A stretch of DNA of 64,000 nt, from positions 248,001-312,000 of the forward strand of contig CAVULO010000008.1 of assembly GCA_963742345.1 (NCBI GenBank), read 5' to 3'. Under the pieces are notes generated by a model. It was not told the DNA's origin. It saw only the letters and a list, made by a program, of their open reading frames with translations, and did not search any database. The translations under genes were made by a program, and so were the position numbers. Positions 51,374-64,000 of the stretch are shown here, one piece after another. The stretch is from Pseudolabrys sp963742345. Lineage in GTDB: Bacteria; Pseudomonadota; Alphaproteobacteria; Rhizobiales; Xanthobacteraceae. The stretch's first letter is position 1. Every line of letters begins with the position of its first letter.

Positions 51374-52969
51374 ATGCGCCAAGCTTTCGCCTGCCTCGCC
51401 CTGACGGCGTTGGCTATAGCCGGTGTGTGGATCTGGCTTGGCGGGCCGCTGCTCTTGATGCCATCCCAGCTCGGCCGCGGCGAAAAGCTCTATTGCGTTT
51501 CCTACACACCCTTCCGAGGCGCCCAGACGCCGCTCGATCTGTCCATCCTGATTCCGGCTGCCCAGATTGAAGACGACCTCGCGCGGCTCGCGCAGGTTAC
51601 GGATTGCGTGCGTACCTATTCGGTCGATTTCGGGCTCGACCAGATCGCGGGTATTGCGGCCAAGCACGGCCTGAAGGTGATGCAGGGCCTGTGGCTTTCG
51701 AACAGCCCGATCAAAAACCAGTTCCAGATTGAAACCGCGGTCGCGCTCGCCAATAAATACCCCGGCACTATCCGCTCACTGGTGGTCGGCAACGAGGTGC
51801 TGTTGCGCGGCGACATGACCGCGGCCGACCTCGCCAATACGATCCGCGCGGTCAAGGCGCGCGTGCATGTGCCGGTGACCTATGCTGACGTTTGGGAGTT
51901 CTGGCTTCGCAATAACGATGTGGCGAATGCCGTCGACTTCATCACGATACATATTCTGCCTTATTGGGAGGATTTCCCGATTCCCGCCGGCGGTGCCGTC
52001 TCACATGTAGAAGCAATCCGCCGCCAGATGGTCGGCGCGTTTCCGGGCAAGGAAGTGCTGATCGGCGAAGTCGGCTGGCCGAGCGCCGGCCGCATGCGCG
52101 AAGGCGCGTTGCCGTCGCCGGCCAACCAGGCGCGCGTGATCCAGGATGTGCTTGCGCTGAGCAAGCGCGAGAATTTCAACGTGAACATCATCGAAGCGTT
52201 CGATCAGCCGTGGAAGCGCGCGCTGGAGGGAACGGTCGGCGGTCATTGGGGACTCTTCGATGCCGCGACGCGCGCGCCAAAATTCTCCGGAGCGCAGGCG
52301 GTGTCCAATCATCCGCTCTGGCTGTGGCAGGGCGCCGGCGGAATTTTATTCGCAGTCATTGTTTTTGGCGCGGCAATGAGCGTTCGCACCAAAGACACTC
52401 CGCTGGCGCTCTGGTTTGCGGTCAGCGCGAACGCATTGGTCGGCGGCGCACTGATCGGCTGGACGATTGAGAACATTCCGATCGAAAGCCTGGGCCCCGG
52501 CGGCTGGTCACGTTCGCTGGCGCTCGCCGCGGTAGCGGCCGCTGCACCAGTGGTGGCGAGCCTGGCGATCATGCGCGGTACTCCGGTGCCTGCTTTTTTT
52601 CGCATGCTCGGACCGAAAGAATATCGGACGCGGGATTCGCTTGCGCTTTTTGCCGGAGCGATTCTGCTGATCACGATGCTGTTGGCATTCGTCACAGCGC
52701 TCGGCCTGGTGTTCGATCCGCGCTACCGGGATTTTCCATTTGCGCCACTCACAGCAGCCGTCGTCCCGTTTCTCGTCCAGAGTTTCATGGTGGCGCGACC
52801 GAAGGGAAACCGTCTTGCGGCAGAAACGGCGGGAGGCGGCGTACTCGCACTTTCGGTCTGTTACATCGTGTTCAACGAAGGCTTCGCCAATTGGCAGTCG
52901 CTGTGGGTGTGTGCGGTCCTGGCAGCGCTTGCTTTCATTCTGTCTCGGGTGCGCGACGTGCCAGGCTGA
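51374..52969 (+). CDS. NdvC-like GH17 glucosyltransferase with membrane C-terminus
   Basis: The 531-residue product has an N-terminal membrane anchor (ACLALTALAIAGVWIWL), a GH17 catalytic domain of about 290 residues (YCVSYTPFRGAQTPL, VVGNEVLLRGDM with the acid/base Glu, HILPYWEDFPIP, VLIGEVGWPSAGRMREG with the nucleophile Glu, IIEAFDQPWKRAL), then eight or so C-terminal helices. This matches Bradyrhizobium NdvC, about 62 kDa, proposed to form beta-1,6 links or cyclise the glucan made by NdvB. The ATG at 51374 begins the anchor; a start 66 bases upstream is possible. Its 3' end overlaps the next, convergent gene by 35 bases. Confidence 0.86.
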   Translation: MRQAFACLALTALAIAGVWIWLGGPLLLMPSQLGRGEKLYCVSYTPFRGAQTPLDLSILIPAAQIEDDLARLAQVTDCVRTYSVDFGLDQIAGIAAKHGLKVMQGLWLSNSPIKNQFQIETAVALANKYPGTIRSLVVGNEVLLRGDMTAADLANTIRAVKARVHVPVTYADVWEFWLRNNDVANAVDFITIHILPYWEDFPIPAGGAVSHVEAIRRQMVGAFPGKEVLIGEVGWPSAGRMREGALPSPANQARVIQDVLALSKRENFNVNIIEAFDQPWKRALEGTVGGHWGLFDAATRAPKFSGAQAVSNHPLWLWQGAGGILFAVIVFGAAMSVRTKDTPLALWFAVSANALVGGALIGWTIENIPIESLGPGGWSRSLALAAVAAAAPVVASLAIMRGTPVPAFFRMLGPKEYRTRDSLALFAGAILLITMLLAFVTALGLVFDPRYRDFPFAPLTAAVVPFLVQSFMVARPKGNRLAAETAGGGVLALSVCYIVFNEGFANWQSLWVCAVLAALAFILSRVRDVPG

Positions 52970-53309
52970 CGACCAGCAGGCCGGCGGCGAGCGAAGACAG
53001 GCCTACGTTGTAGAGCACGACGCCGCTGCACGCAGCAGCAAGCGCGACCGCAAAAAGTATCAGTGACGGACGCAATAGATTGAGCGCAGCGACGATCAAG
53101 GCGAACCATCCAAAAACCGAATACGTAAACAGCACAATGGTGATCTGGCGCGTGACGCATAGCCACGTGTTCAATCCGGCCTGGCAGGCAAGCCCGACTG
53201 TCGATTGCTCGACGGCGAGATAGCGCATGTAGAGTGCATAGCCGATCGAACAGAAGCCAACGATCAACAGCCAGTTGGTCGCGCGCGCGTCAGGTAGAAA
53301 CAACTTCAT
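52935..53309 (-). CDS. four-helix membrane protein
   Basis: The 124-residue product has four hydrophobic helices: NWLLIVGFCSIGYALYM, ITIVLFTYSVFGWFALIVAAL, LILFAVALAAACSGVVL and LSSLAAGLLVVSLA. A polar loop with Cys (GLACQAGLNTWLCVTRQ) lies between the first two. I chose ATG 53309 over an earlier start since MKLFLPDARATNW looks like a genuine N-terminus. It overlaps the convergent NdvC-like gene by 35 bases at the 3' end. A link to glucan synthesis is possible from position only. Confidence 0.68.
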   Translation of the reverse strand: MKLFLPDARATNWLLIVGFCSIGYALYMRYLAVEQSTVGLACQAGLNTWLCVTRQITIVLFTYSVFGWFALIVAALNLLRPSLILFAVALAAACSGVVLYNVGLSSLAAGLLVVSLARRAPETE

Positions 53310-53345
53310 GACTATCAGTATGCCGCTGCGTCGACGTGGCGACAA

Positions 53346-54281
53346 TCATTGCTGCGCGATCTGATCGCCTTCAAATTTGACAGCCCGGCAGGCCGTGCGG
53401 GCGGCGCTGAAGTGGGCACAGAGACCTGTGGCCGCCATGCTGTTGGGTAAGGGGCCGACCACCAGGCGATAGCCGGCACCGCCGGGGCGGTGTTCATGCG
53501 CGGCAAGCGGATACATTCCGCTCAACAGCGGTCCGAAATTGGCCTTCACCGTGACCCATCGCTGGCGAACGGCCTCTATTGTGGCGCCACCGCCGAGATC
53601 GAGGCCGAACTCGATTTGTTTTGAAGGCGGCGGTTCCGGTTCATTCGCCGACGCATTCGCAGCACGCGCCGGAGGCAGCGGGACCATTTGCGTGGCCGAG
53701 GTGTCGGACTTTGTGTCGGTTTTTGACGCGGGAGTGACGACGGCAATCGATCCCGTCGTTGCGGCAGTGACCGCGTTCGTGGCCGGAGAAGCCGATGACG
53801 AGGGCGTCACGCTCGCAGGGCTGCTCGGAGCCGGCGGAGTTGCTTTTGCCGCGAGCGCGGCCGCAGTCGCCGCTGCTTGTTTTTTGACCGTGCCGGTCAG
53901 GTCGTCGATGCTGCTTTCGAGCAGTGCGATGCGCCCGGCCAGTCGGTCACGTTCAGCAATCAGCGCGCGTACCTGTGCAGCCAGCAGCTGCGTTTCGGAT
54001 TCCAGCTGGGCGACACGCGGCGGCATCCGCGCGATCGCGGAAGATTCGTTGATCGCAAAGATACGCCGCAAGCGTTCGGCGGCGGTTTCAGTCTGGCTTG
54101 TAATCGCCAGAATAGTCAGGGCGACGGCCGTGAGACTGCCCCAACCGCATAGCCACAATAACGATTTGAGTTCGCGCCGGCGCCTGCGAGGGTCGCGCAA
54201 ATCGGGTTCCGGCGGCGTCGGCTCGATCGCCATGGGGTCCTCGATGGGCAAATCATTGAAAACATTAGCAGAATCCGACAA
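53346..54281 (-). CDS. membrane-anchored SPOR-domain protein
   Basis: The 311-residue product has a basic cytoplasmic N-terminus (RDPRRRRRELKSL), one membrane helix (LLWLCGWGSLTAVALTILAIT), a coiled-coil region (RVAQLESETQLLAAQVRALIAERDRLAGRIALLESSIDDLTGTVKKQ), an Ala/Ser/Pro-rich linker and a C-terminal SPOR-like domain (FGLDLGGGATIEAVRQRWVTVKANFGPLLSG, with GGAGYRLVVGPLPNSMAATGLCAHFSAARTACR). SPOR domains bind denuded glycan strands of peptidoglycan at division sites. It is divergent from glmU, and both serve envelope synthesis. Confidence 0.85.
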   Translation of the reverse strand: MSDSANVFNDLPIEDPMAIEPTPPEPDLRDPRRRRRELKSLLWLCGWGSLTAVALTILAITSQTETAAERLRRIFAINESSAIARMPPRVAQLESETQLLAAQVRALIAERDRLAGRIALLESSIDDLTGTVKKQAAATAAALAAKATPPAPSSPASVTPSSSASPATNAVTAATTGSIAVVTPASKTDTKSDTSATQMVPLPPARAANASANEPEPPPSKQIEFGLDLGGGATIEAVRQRWVTVKANFGPLLSGMYPLAAHEHRPGGAGYRLVVGPLPNSMAATGLCAHFSAARTACRAVKFEGDQIAQQ

Positions 54282-54389
54282 ATCTCGCTTTCACCTTGGT
54301 TCCAAGGATTCTGGCGCCGGCCTTTTGCCGATGGGCGGGCTGGGCTATGGGATGCGTCGAACCCCCAGCAAAGCTTGAGCTCAACGTAG

Positions 54390-55768
54390 ATGCCTCGTCG
54401 AACATGTCTTGCGATCGTGCTCGCGGCCGGCGAAGGCACGCGCATGCGATCGAGCACGCCGAAGGTGTTGCACGAGCTTGGCGGGCCGCTCGCTGCTCGC
54501 GCACGTGATGACGACGGCGAGCGCGGTCGGCGCCGACGACTCTGGCCGTGGTGGTCGGCCCGGACCACGAGGCGGTGGCAGCGGAGGCGCTCGCATTTGC
54601 GCCGAAGGCGCAGATTTTCGAGCAACGCGAGCGGCAGCGGTACCGCGCATGCGGTGCTGTCGGCGCGCAAGGCCATCGCCGAAGGGGCCGACGATATTCT
54701 GGTGATGTTTGCCGATACGCCGCTGGTGCGCGCCGACACGCTTGCCAAATTGCGCAACGCGCTGGCCGAAGGCGCGGCGGTGGCAGTGCTCGGGTTTAAG
54801 CCCGCCAATCCGCACGGCTACGGTCGGCTCGTGATGCGCGGCCGCGAACCTCGTTGCCATCCGCGAGGAGCGCGATGCCACACCGGAAGAGCGCACGATC
54901 GGCCTTTGCAATGGCGGCCTGATGGCGCTTGCCGGTAAGCAAGCGCTCGCCATCCTCGACCGTATCGGCAATGCGAATGCCAAAGGCGAATATTATCTCA
55001 CCGATGCGGTTGCCATCGCCCGCGATATGGGCTTGAAGGCAGTGGCGATCGAAACCTCGGAGGACGACGTGCGCGGCATCAACACCAAGGCGCAGCTCGC
55101 CGAAGCCGAAGCCGTGCTGCAACAGCGGCTGCGCACGGCGGCGCTCGAGGCCGGCGTCACCATGATCGCGCCGGAGACGGTGTATTTGTCTGCCGACACC
55201 AAATTCGGCAAGGATGTCACCATCGAGCCGAACGTGGTGTTCGGTCCGGGCGTCACGGTCGACGATGGCGCGACGATCCGCTCATTCTCGCATCTGGAAG
55301 GCGCGCATGTCGGCAAAGGCGCGCGCGTCGGGCCCGTTCGCGCGGCTGCGGCCCGGCGCGGACCTCGGCGAAGACGTGCATATCGGCAATTTCGTCGAGG
55401 TGAAGGAGGCCAAGATCGAGGCCGGCGCCAAGGCCAATCATCTTGCCTATATCGGCGATGCGCGGGTGGGCGAGGGCGCCAATGTCGGCGCCGGCACCAT
55501 CACCTGCAATTATGACGGCGTCGCGAAGCACCGCACCGATATCGGCAAGGGCGCCTTCATCGGCTCCAATTCGGCGCTGGTCGCGCCGGTCAAGATCGGC
55601 GACGGCGCCTATGTCGGCACCGGAACGGTGGTGACCAAGGACGTGCCTGCCGGCGCGCTGGCGATCGCGCGGGCCAAACAGACGATTAAGGAAGGCTGGG
55701 CAAAACGCTTGCGGCAGGTGAAGGCCTTGGGCAAGAACCTGTCCGGAAAGAAGCCGAAAAAGTCCTGA
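54390..55768 (+). pseudogene. glmU: bifunctional UDP-N-acetylglucosamine pyrophosphorylase/GlcN-1-P acetyltransferase, frameshifted
   Basis: GlmU makes UDP-GlcNAc for peptidoglycan and lipopolysaccharide. The N-terminal uridylyltransferase has AIVLAAGEGTRMRSSTPKVLHELGG, QGTAHAVLSARKAI, and MFADTPLVRADT in successive frames; the linker has GEYYLTDAVAIARDMG; and the C-terminal left-handed beta-helix has VGPFARLRPGADLGEDVHIGNFVEVKEAKIEAGAKANHLAYIGDA and the active-site GAGTITCNYDGVAKHRT. Five inserted bases (about 54487, 54541, 54638, 54844, 55331) break the frame, and without them the gene has about 457 codons, the usual size. It precedes glmS, the previous enzyme of the same pathway. Confidence 0.92.
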
Positions 55769-55889
55769 ACGCCGGCCGGGTGCATTGCGCCAAAACGACA
55801 CTGTCACATGGCGAAATGCGTTTTGATTTCCTTGAGCTTGCCGGCGACGGCTAAACCATAAGCGATGGGCAAAGGGGCCATCCCAACGG

Positions 55890-57716
<1,827 letters not shown>

Positions 57717-57725
57717 GCTGGCCTC

Positions 57726-58493
57726 ATGACCGAAGTCGACCAAAAGCCGGGCGAGGCGACGGCCGCCGACGTGCCGAGGGTCGTGGTCGCGCAAACCAGC
57801 GTTGCCGGCCGCATCCGCAATTATTTCCTCACCGGCCTGGTGGTTGCCGGACCCTTGGCAATCACGGTCTGGCTGATCTGGTCGATCGTCACTTGGGTCG
57901 ACGATGTCGTGCGGCCGCTCATTCCGCCAACGTACCGGCCGGAGAGCTACCTGCCGTGGCCGATCCCGGGCACCGGCCTGATCATCGCCATCGTTGCGCT
58001 CACGCTGCTCGGTTTTCTGACCGCCAACTTGGTCGGGCGCACGCTGGTCGAACTCGGCGAAGGCTTGCTCAATCGCATGCCGATCGTGCGGCCGATCTAC
58101 AAGACGATGAAGCAGATCTTCGAGACATTGTTCTCCAAGACCGGCTCGAGTTTCCGAAAGGTGGCGCTGGTGGAATTTCCGGCGCCCGGCATGTGGTCGC
58201 TGGTGTTCTTGTCGCAGCCGCCGAGCGGCGATCTTGTGAAGAAATTGCCGCAGGGCGAGCATGTCTCTGCATTCATGCCCTGCACGCCAAACCCGACCAC
58301 CGGCTTTTTCTTTTATGTGAAGCGCAAGGATCTGATCGAGCTCGACATCACGGTCGAGAACGCAATGACGCTCCTGATTTCTGCCGGCATGGTGCAGCCA
58401 GATGCTGAGGCGCAGAAGAAGCTCGCCTCGCTCGCTGCCACAGCAAAAGCAGCGCGGGCCCGGGCCAAGCGCAAGGCAGAGGCGGTAGAGTAG
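57726..58493 (+). CDS. DUF502 family membrane protein
   Basis: The 255-residue product has two transmembrane helices: RNYFLTGLVVAGPLAITVWLIWSIVTWV (about 32-59) and GLIIAIVALTLLGFLTANLVGRTL (about 85-108). A conserved part, NRMPIVRPIYKTMKQIFETLFSKTGSSFRKVALVEFPAPGMWSLVFLS, and PCTPNPTTGFFFYVKR, the DUF502 signature, follow. The tail is helical and basic. The family's role is not established. The gene starts 10 bases after glmS ends, so the two are probably co-transcribed. Confidence 0.9.
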   Translation: MTEVDQKPGEATAADVPRVVVAQTSVAGRIRNYFLTGLVVAGPLAITVWLIWSIVTWVDDVVRPLIPPTYRPESYLPWPIPGTGLIIAIVALTLLGFLTANLVGRTLVELGEGLLNRMPIVRPIYKTMKQIFETLFSKTGSSFRKVALVEFPAPGMWSLVFLSQPPSGDLVKKLPQGEHVSAFMPCTPNPTTGFFFYVKRKDLIELDITVENAMTLLISAGMVQPDAEAQKKLASLAATAKAARARAKRKAEAVE

Positions 58494-58494
58494 G

Positions 58495-60596
<2,102 letters not shown>

Positions 60597-60730
60597 GGGC
60601 GGCATGCTGGCTTGCGCGGAATTGCTGACGCAATGCAGGCCTGTGCAAAGCATCGGCTGACATTGCGCCGCTAGCCCTCTATATAAACCCCGCCCGGCCC
60701 CGTCCGGGTTTTTGGCGTTGGAGAAATGCG

Positions 60731-61007
60731 GTGACCACCGGAACGAAGCTGTCGAGCGAAGGGCTGGATGCGCGTCGGCGCCGGCTGCTGTTCCGCTGCT
60801 GGCATCGCGGCATCCGCGAGATGGATCTGGTGCTCGGCCGCTTCGCCGACGCGCACCTGGCATCGCTGAGCGATAGCCGATCTCGACGAACTCGAGCGCT
60901 GGCTCGAGGTTCCCGACCAGCAGATTTTCGCCTGGGTGAATGGAATGGAGCCCGTGCCGCCGAATTACGACACCGAACTGTTCCGCCGACTGCGCGACAT
61001 TCCATAG
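60731..61007 (+). pseudogene. sdhE: succinate dehydrogenase FAD assembly factor SdhE, one frameshift
   Basis: The corrected 91-residue product belongs to the SdhE/Sdh5 family, which helps covalent FAD attachment to SdhA. The N-terminal half RRRRLLFRCWHRGIREMDLVLGRFADAHLASLSD holds the RGxxE-type FAD-contact motif (HRGIREMD). The C-terminal half, DELERWLEVPDQQIFAWVNGMEPVPPNYDTELFRRLRDIP, is in another frame because of an extra A near 60870. It lies between recG and mfd, an order common in Hyphomicrobiales. Confidence 0.9.
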
Positions 61008-61019
61008 CAAGGGCACGGC

Positions 61020-64000
61020 GTGAGTAGAATGGCGAAATCACCTGCCGATTTGCTCAAGCCGGGCAAGCCACTGACGCTTGCGCAGGTGGCCGACGGCGCC
61101 GAAGGGCTGGTGCTGGCCGATCTCGCGCGCGCCATCGCGGCAGGCAAAGACGCGCCGGCGATTTCGCTTGCCGTGATCTGCCGCGACGGCCAGCGCATGG
61201 CAGCGCTGTCGCGCGCGCTGGCGTTTTTCGGTCCGGACATCCAGGTTATGGAATTCCCGGCCTGGGATTGCCTGCCTTACGACCGGGTATCGCCCAATGC
61301 CGTCGGTCGTGGCGCAGCGCATGACCGCGCTGTCGCGGCTGGCGCGCGTGAAAGGCCGCGACAAGCCATCGGTGCTGCTCACGACCGTGAACGCCGCGCT
61401 CCAACGCGTGCCGGCGCGCGATTTCGTGGCGACCCATGCTCTTTCGGTCGCGCCCGGCAATGTCATCGGCATGCAGGGCGTAATCGAGTGGCTGGAGCTC
61501 AACGGCTTCATCCGCGCCTCGACCGTGCGCGAGCCGGGCGATTACGCGGTGCGCGGCGGCATTCTCGATCTTTATCCGCCCGGCATGGACATGCCGGTGC
61601 GGCTCGATTTTTTCGGCGACGCGCTGGAGACGATCCGCGCCTTCGACGCGCAGACGCAGCGCAGCGAAGAGCAGTTGCGCGGGCTCGATCTGGTGCCGGT
61701 CGCGGAATTCCAGCTCATCACCGAAACCATCCGCCGCTTCCGCACCGGCTACGTGGCCGAATTCGGCGCCACAACTCCCGACGATCTCCTTTACGAAGCG
61801 GTGAGCGAAGGCCGCCGCTATCCGGGCATGGAGCACTGGCTGCCGCTGTTCCACGACAAACTCGAAACGATCTTCGACTATCTACCCGGCACGGCACTGG
61901 CGTTCGAGCATCTGGCGGAAGACGCCGCGCATGAGCGCTTCACGCAGATTGCCGACTATTACGACGCGCGCCATGAGGCGTTGAAGCAGGGCGTGACGCC
62001 GCCCTACAAGCCGCTGCCTCGGCGACGGCTTTATCTCGGCGAAGGCGAATGGAAGGAACGGCTCGGCGTTTCGGCGCTGGCCCGGCTGACGCCGTTCGCT
62101 GTGCCGGACACCGGGGCGATTGATGTCGGCGCGCGGCCGGGCGCAATTTCGCCGCCGAGCGCGCCGAGCCGGGCGCCAACGTGTTCGAGGCGGTGAGCAC
62201 CCACGTGTCTGTCGTTGCAGGCTGCCGGCAAGCGCGTCGCGATCGCGCTGTGGAGCGAGGGCGCGCGCGAGCGCATGAGCCACGTGCTCGCCGATCACAA
62301 ATTGCACAATCTCACACCGGTCGCGCGATTGGCCGCAGGCGCTCGGCTTGCCCAAGCCCGACGGTGGCGCTCGCCGTGCTCGGCATCGAATCCGGCTTCG
62401 AGACCGAAGACGCCGCGATCGTCAGCGAGCAGGACATCCTCGGCGACCGCCTGGTGCGACCGCGCCGCGCCGCGCGCCGCGCCGAGAATTTCATCGCCGA
62501 GGCAACCAGTCTCGCGCCCGGCGATCTGGTCGTGCACGTCGATCACGGCATCGGGCGCTTCGCCGGCTTGCAGGCGATCGAAGCCGCCGGCGCGCCGCAC
62601 GACTGCCTCGAAATTCATTACGCCGAGGGCGCCAAGCTCTATCTGCCGGTCGAGAACGTCGACCTGCTGTCGCGCTACGGCTCGGAGGAAACCAGCGTCG
62701 AGCTCGACCGGCTCGGCGGCGGCAACTGGCAGGCGCGCAAGGCGCGCATGAAGAGCCGCATCCGCGAGATCGCGGGCGAATTGATCAAGATCGCGGCCGA
62801 GCGGCAGTTGCGCGAGGCGCCGCGCCTCACTGTCGGGCCGGGCGCCTACGACGAGTTCTGTGCGGGATTTCCGTACGAGGAGACCGACGATCAGCTCGCC
62901 GCCATCGACGCAACCATCAAGGACTTGATCTCCGGCCGTCCGATGGACCGGCTGATCTGCGGCGACGTCGGCTTCGGCAAGACCGAAGTGGCGCTGCGCG
63001 CGGCCTTCATGGCGGCGATCGACGGCAAGCAAGTGGCCGTGGTGGTGCCGACGACGTTGCTGGCGCGCCAGCACTTCAAGACCTTTTCCGAACGCTTCCG
63101 CGGCTTTCCCGGTGAACGTGGCGCAGGCATCGCGGCTGGTGCCGGCGGCGGAGCTTGACGCAAGGTGAAGGCGGGCCTCGCCGACGGCAGCGTCGATATC
63201 GTCATCGGCACCCATGCGCTGCTCGGCAAGAACATCAAGTTCAAGGATCTGGCGCTGCTGGTGGTCGACGAGGAGCAGCATTTCGGCGTCGCGCACAAGG
63301 AGAAGCTCAAGACGCTGCGCTCGGAGGTGCACGTGCTGACGCTGACCGCGACGCCGATCCCGCGCACACTGCAACTCGCGCTCACCGGCGTGCGCGATCT
63401 CTCCATCATCGCGTCGCCGCCGGTCGATCGTCTGGCGGTGCGCACATTCGTGTCGCCATTCGATCCGATCACGGTTCGCGAGGCGCTGTTGCGCGAGAAA
63501 TATCGCGGCGGGCAGGCATTCTATGTGTGTCCGCGCATCGAGGATCTGGCCGGCGCCAAGGACTTTCTCGACAAGAATGTTCCGGAGGTGCGCGTCGCGG
63601 TCGCGCACGGGCAGATGCCGCCGACCGTGCTCGACGACATCATGTCGGCTTTCTACGACGGCAAATACGACGTGCTGCTGTCGACCACCATCATCGAGTC
63701 CGGCCTCGACATTCCGACCGCCAATACGCTGATCGTGCATCGCGCCGACCGGTTCGGCCTGTCGCAGCTCTATCAGCTGCGCGGGCGCGTCGGGCGCGCC
63801 AAGCTGCGCGCCTATGCGCTGCTCACGCTGCCGGCGCAGCAGAAGATCACGCCGCAGGCCGAGCGGCGGCTGAAGGTGCTGCAATCGCTCGACACGCTCG
63901 GCGCCGGCTTCCAGCTTGCCTCGCACGATCTCGACATTCGCGGCGCCGGCAATCTGCTCGGCGAGGAGCAATCCGGCCACATCAAGGAGGTCGGCTTCGA
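61020..64000 (+). pseudogene. mfd: transcription-repair coupling factor Mfd, frameshifted and cut by the window edge
   Basis: Mfd removes RNA polymerase stalled at lesions and recruits UvrA, whose gene is at 11.9-14.8 kb. The reading from GTG 61020 (AAGGG upstream; ATG 61029 possible) covers the UvrB-like part, FPAWDCLPYDRVSPNA and YAVRGGILDLYPPGMDMPVRLDFFGD, then the RNA polymerase-interaction part DLVVHVDHGIGRFAGLQAIE, and the RecG-like core with MDRLICGDVGFGKTEVALRAAF, VVDEEQHFGVAHKEKLK, TLTATPIPRTLQLALTG and TTIIESGLDIPTANTLIVHRADRFGLSQLYQLRGRVGRA. Breaks near 61304, 62130, 62209, 62336, 62370, 63112 and 63160 each fit one or two inserted bases. About 990 of some 1170 residues are visible. 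Confidence 0.93.

Overview
The window looks like chromosome of an alphaproteobacterium of the Hyphomicrobiales, in or near the Bradyrhizobium/Nitrobacteraceae-Xanthobacteraceae groups. This rests on high GC, REP-type repeats with CCCGC-GCAAG-CGGG hairpins, a GTTC-N7-GTTC SOS box before uvrA, the run coaD-cyclophilin-cyclophilin-queA-tgt, many orphan Bug/TAXI/ABC substrate-binding proteins, and an NdvB/NdvC-type cyclic beta-glucan locus.

Layout. 0-11 kb: small enzymes and membrane or exported proteins (GNAT, GST, dienelactone hydrolase, cupin, TAXI binding protein). 11-17 kb: a hydratase, then uvrA and ssb, each preceded by a candidate LexA box, then a cluster of REP elements, one of which encloses a GIY-YIG nuclease gene. 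17-32 kb: marC, gyrA, a GFA-family protein, a broken Bug protein, coaD, two cyclophilins, queA, tgt, then a possible aromatic-catabolism group (amidohydrolase, Bug protein, UbiD decarboxylase, FAD monooxygenase). 32-46 kb: an accessory stretch with a CHRD protein, small unknown proteins, a 517-residue octapeptide-repeat protein, three orphan ABC binding proteins, a MASE1 histidine kinase, a class III cyclase and a tRNA-Lys. 46-54 kb: an M20 hydrolase and the ndvB/ndvC-like cyclic glucan cluster. 54-64 kb: a SPOR-domain protein, glmU-glmS, a DUF502 protein, recG, sdhE and the start of mfd.

Many otherwise good genes (coaD, queA, tgt, glmU, recG, mfd, ndvB and others) are broken by single-base frameshifts. 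Wherever the lost reading frame can be rebuilt, one or two extra bases explain the break. Because essential genes are among them, I read most as consensus errors, clustered at about 21.5-28.5, 44.6-50.4, 54.4-55.4 and 59.2-63.2 kb. Such genes are typed as pseudogenes, but the evidence text gives the product they probably encode.

The two least ordinary things are (i) a 379-bp unit with REP-half inverted termini around a GIY-YIG nuclease gene, next to a 127-bp internally deleted derivative, which resembles an autonomous element with its MITE; and (ii) the protein at 34.6-36.1 kb, built almost wholly of octapeptides and carrying a 327-bp near-perfect tandem DNA repeat.
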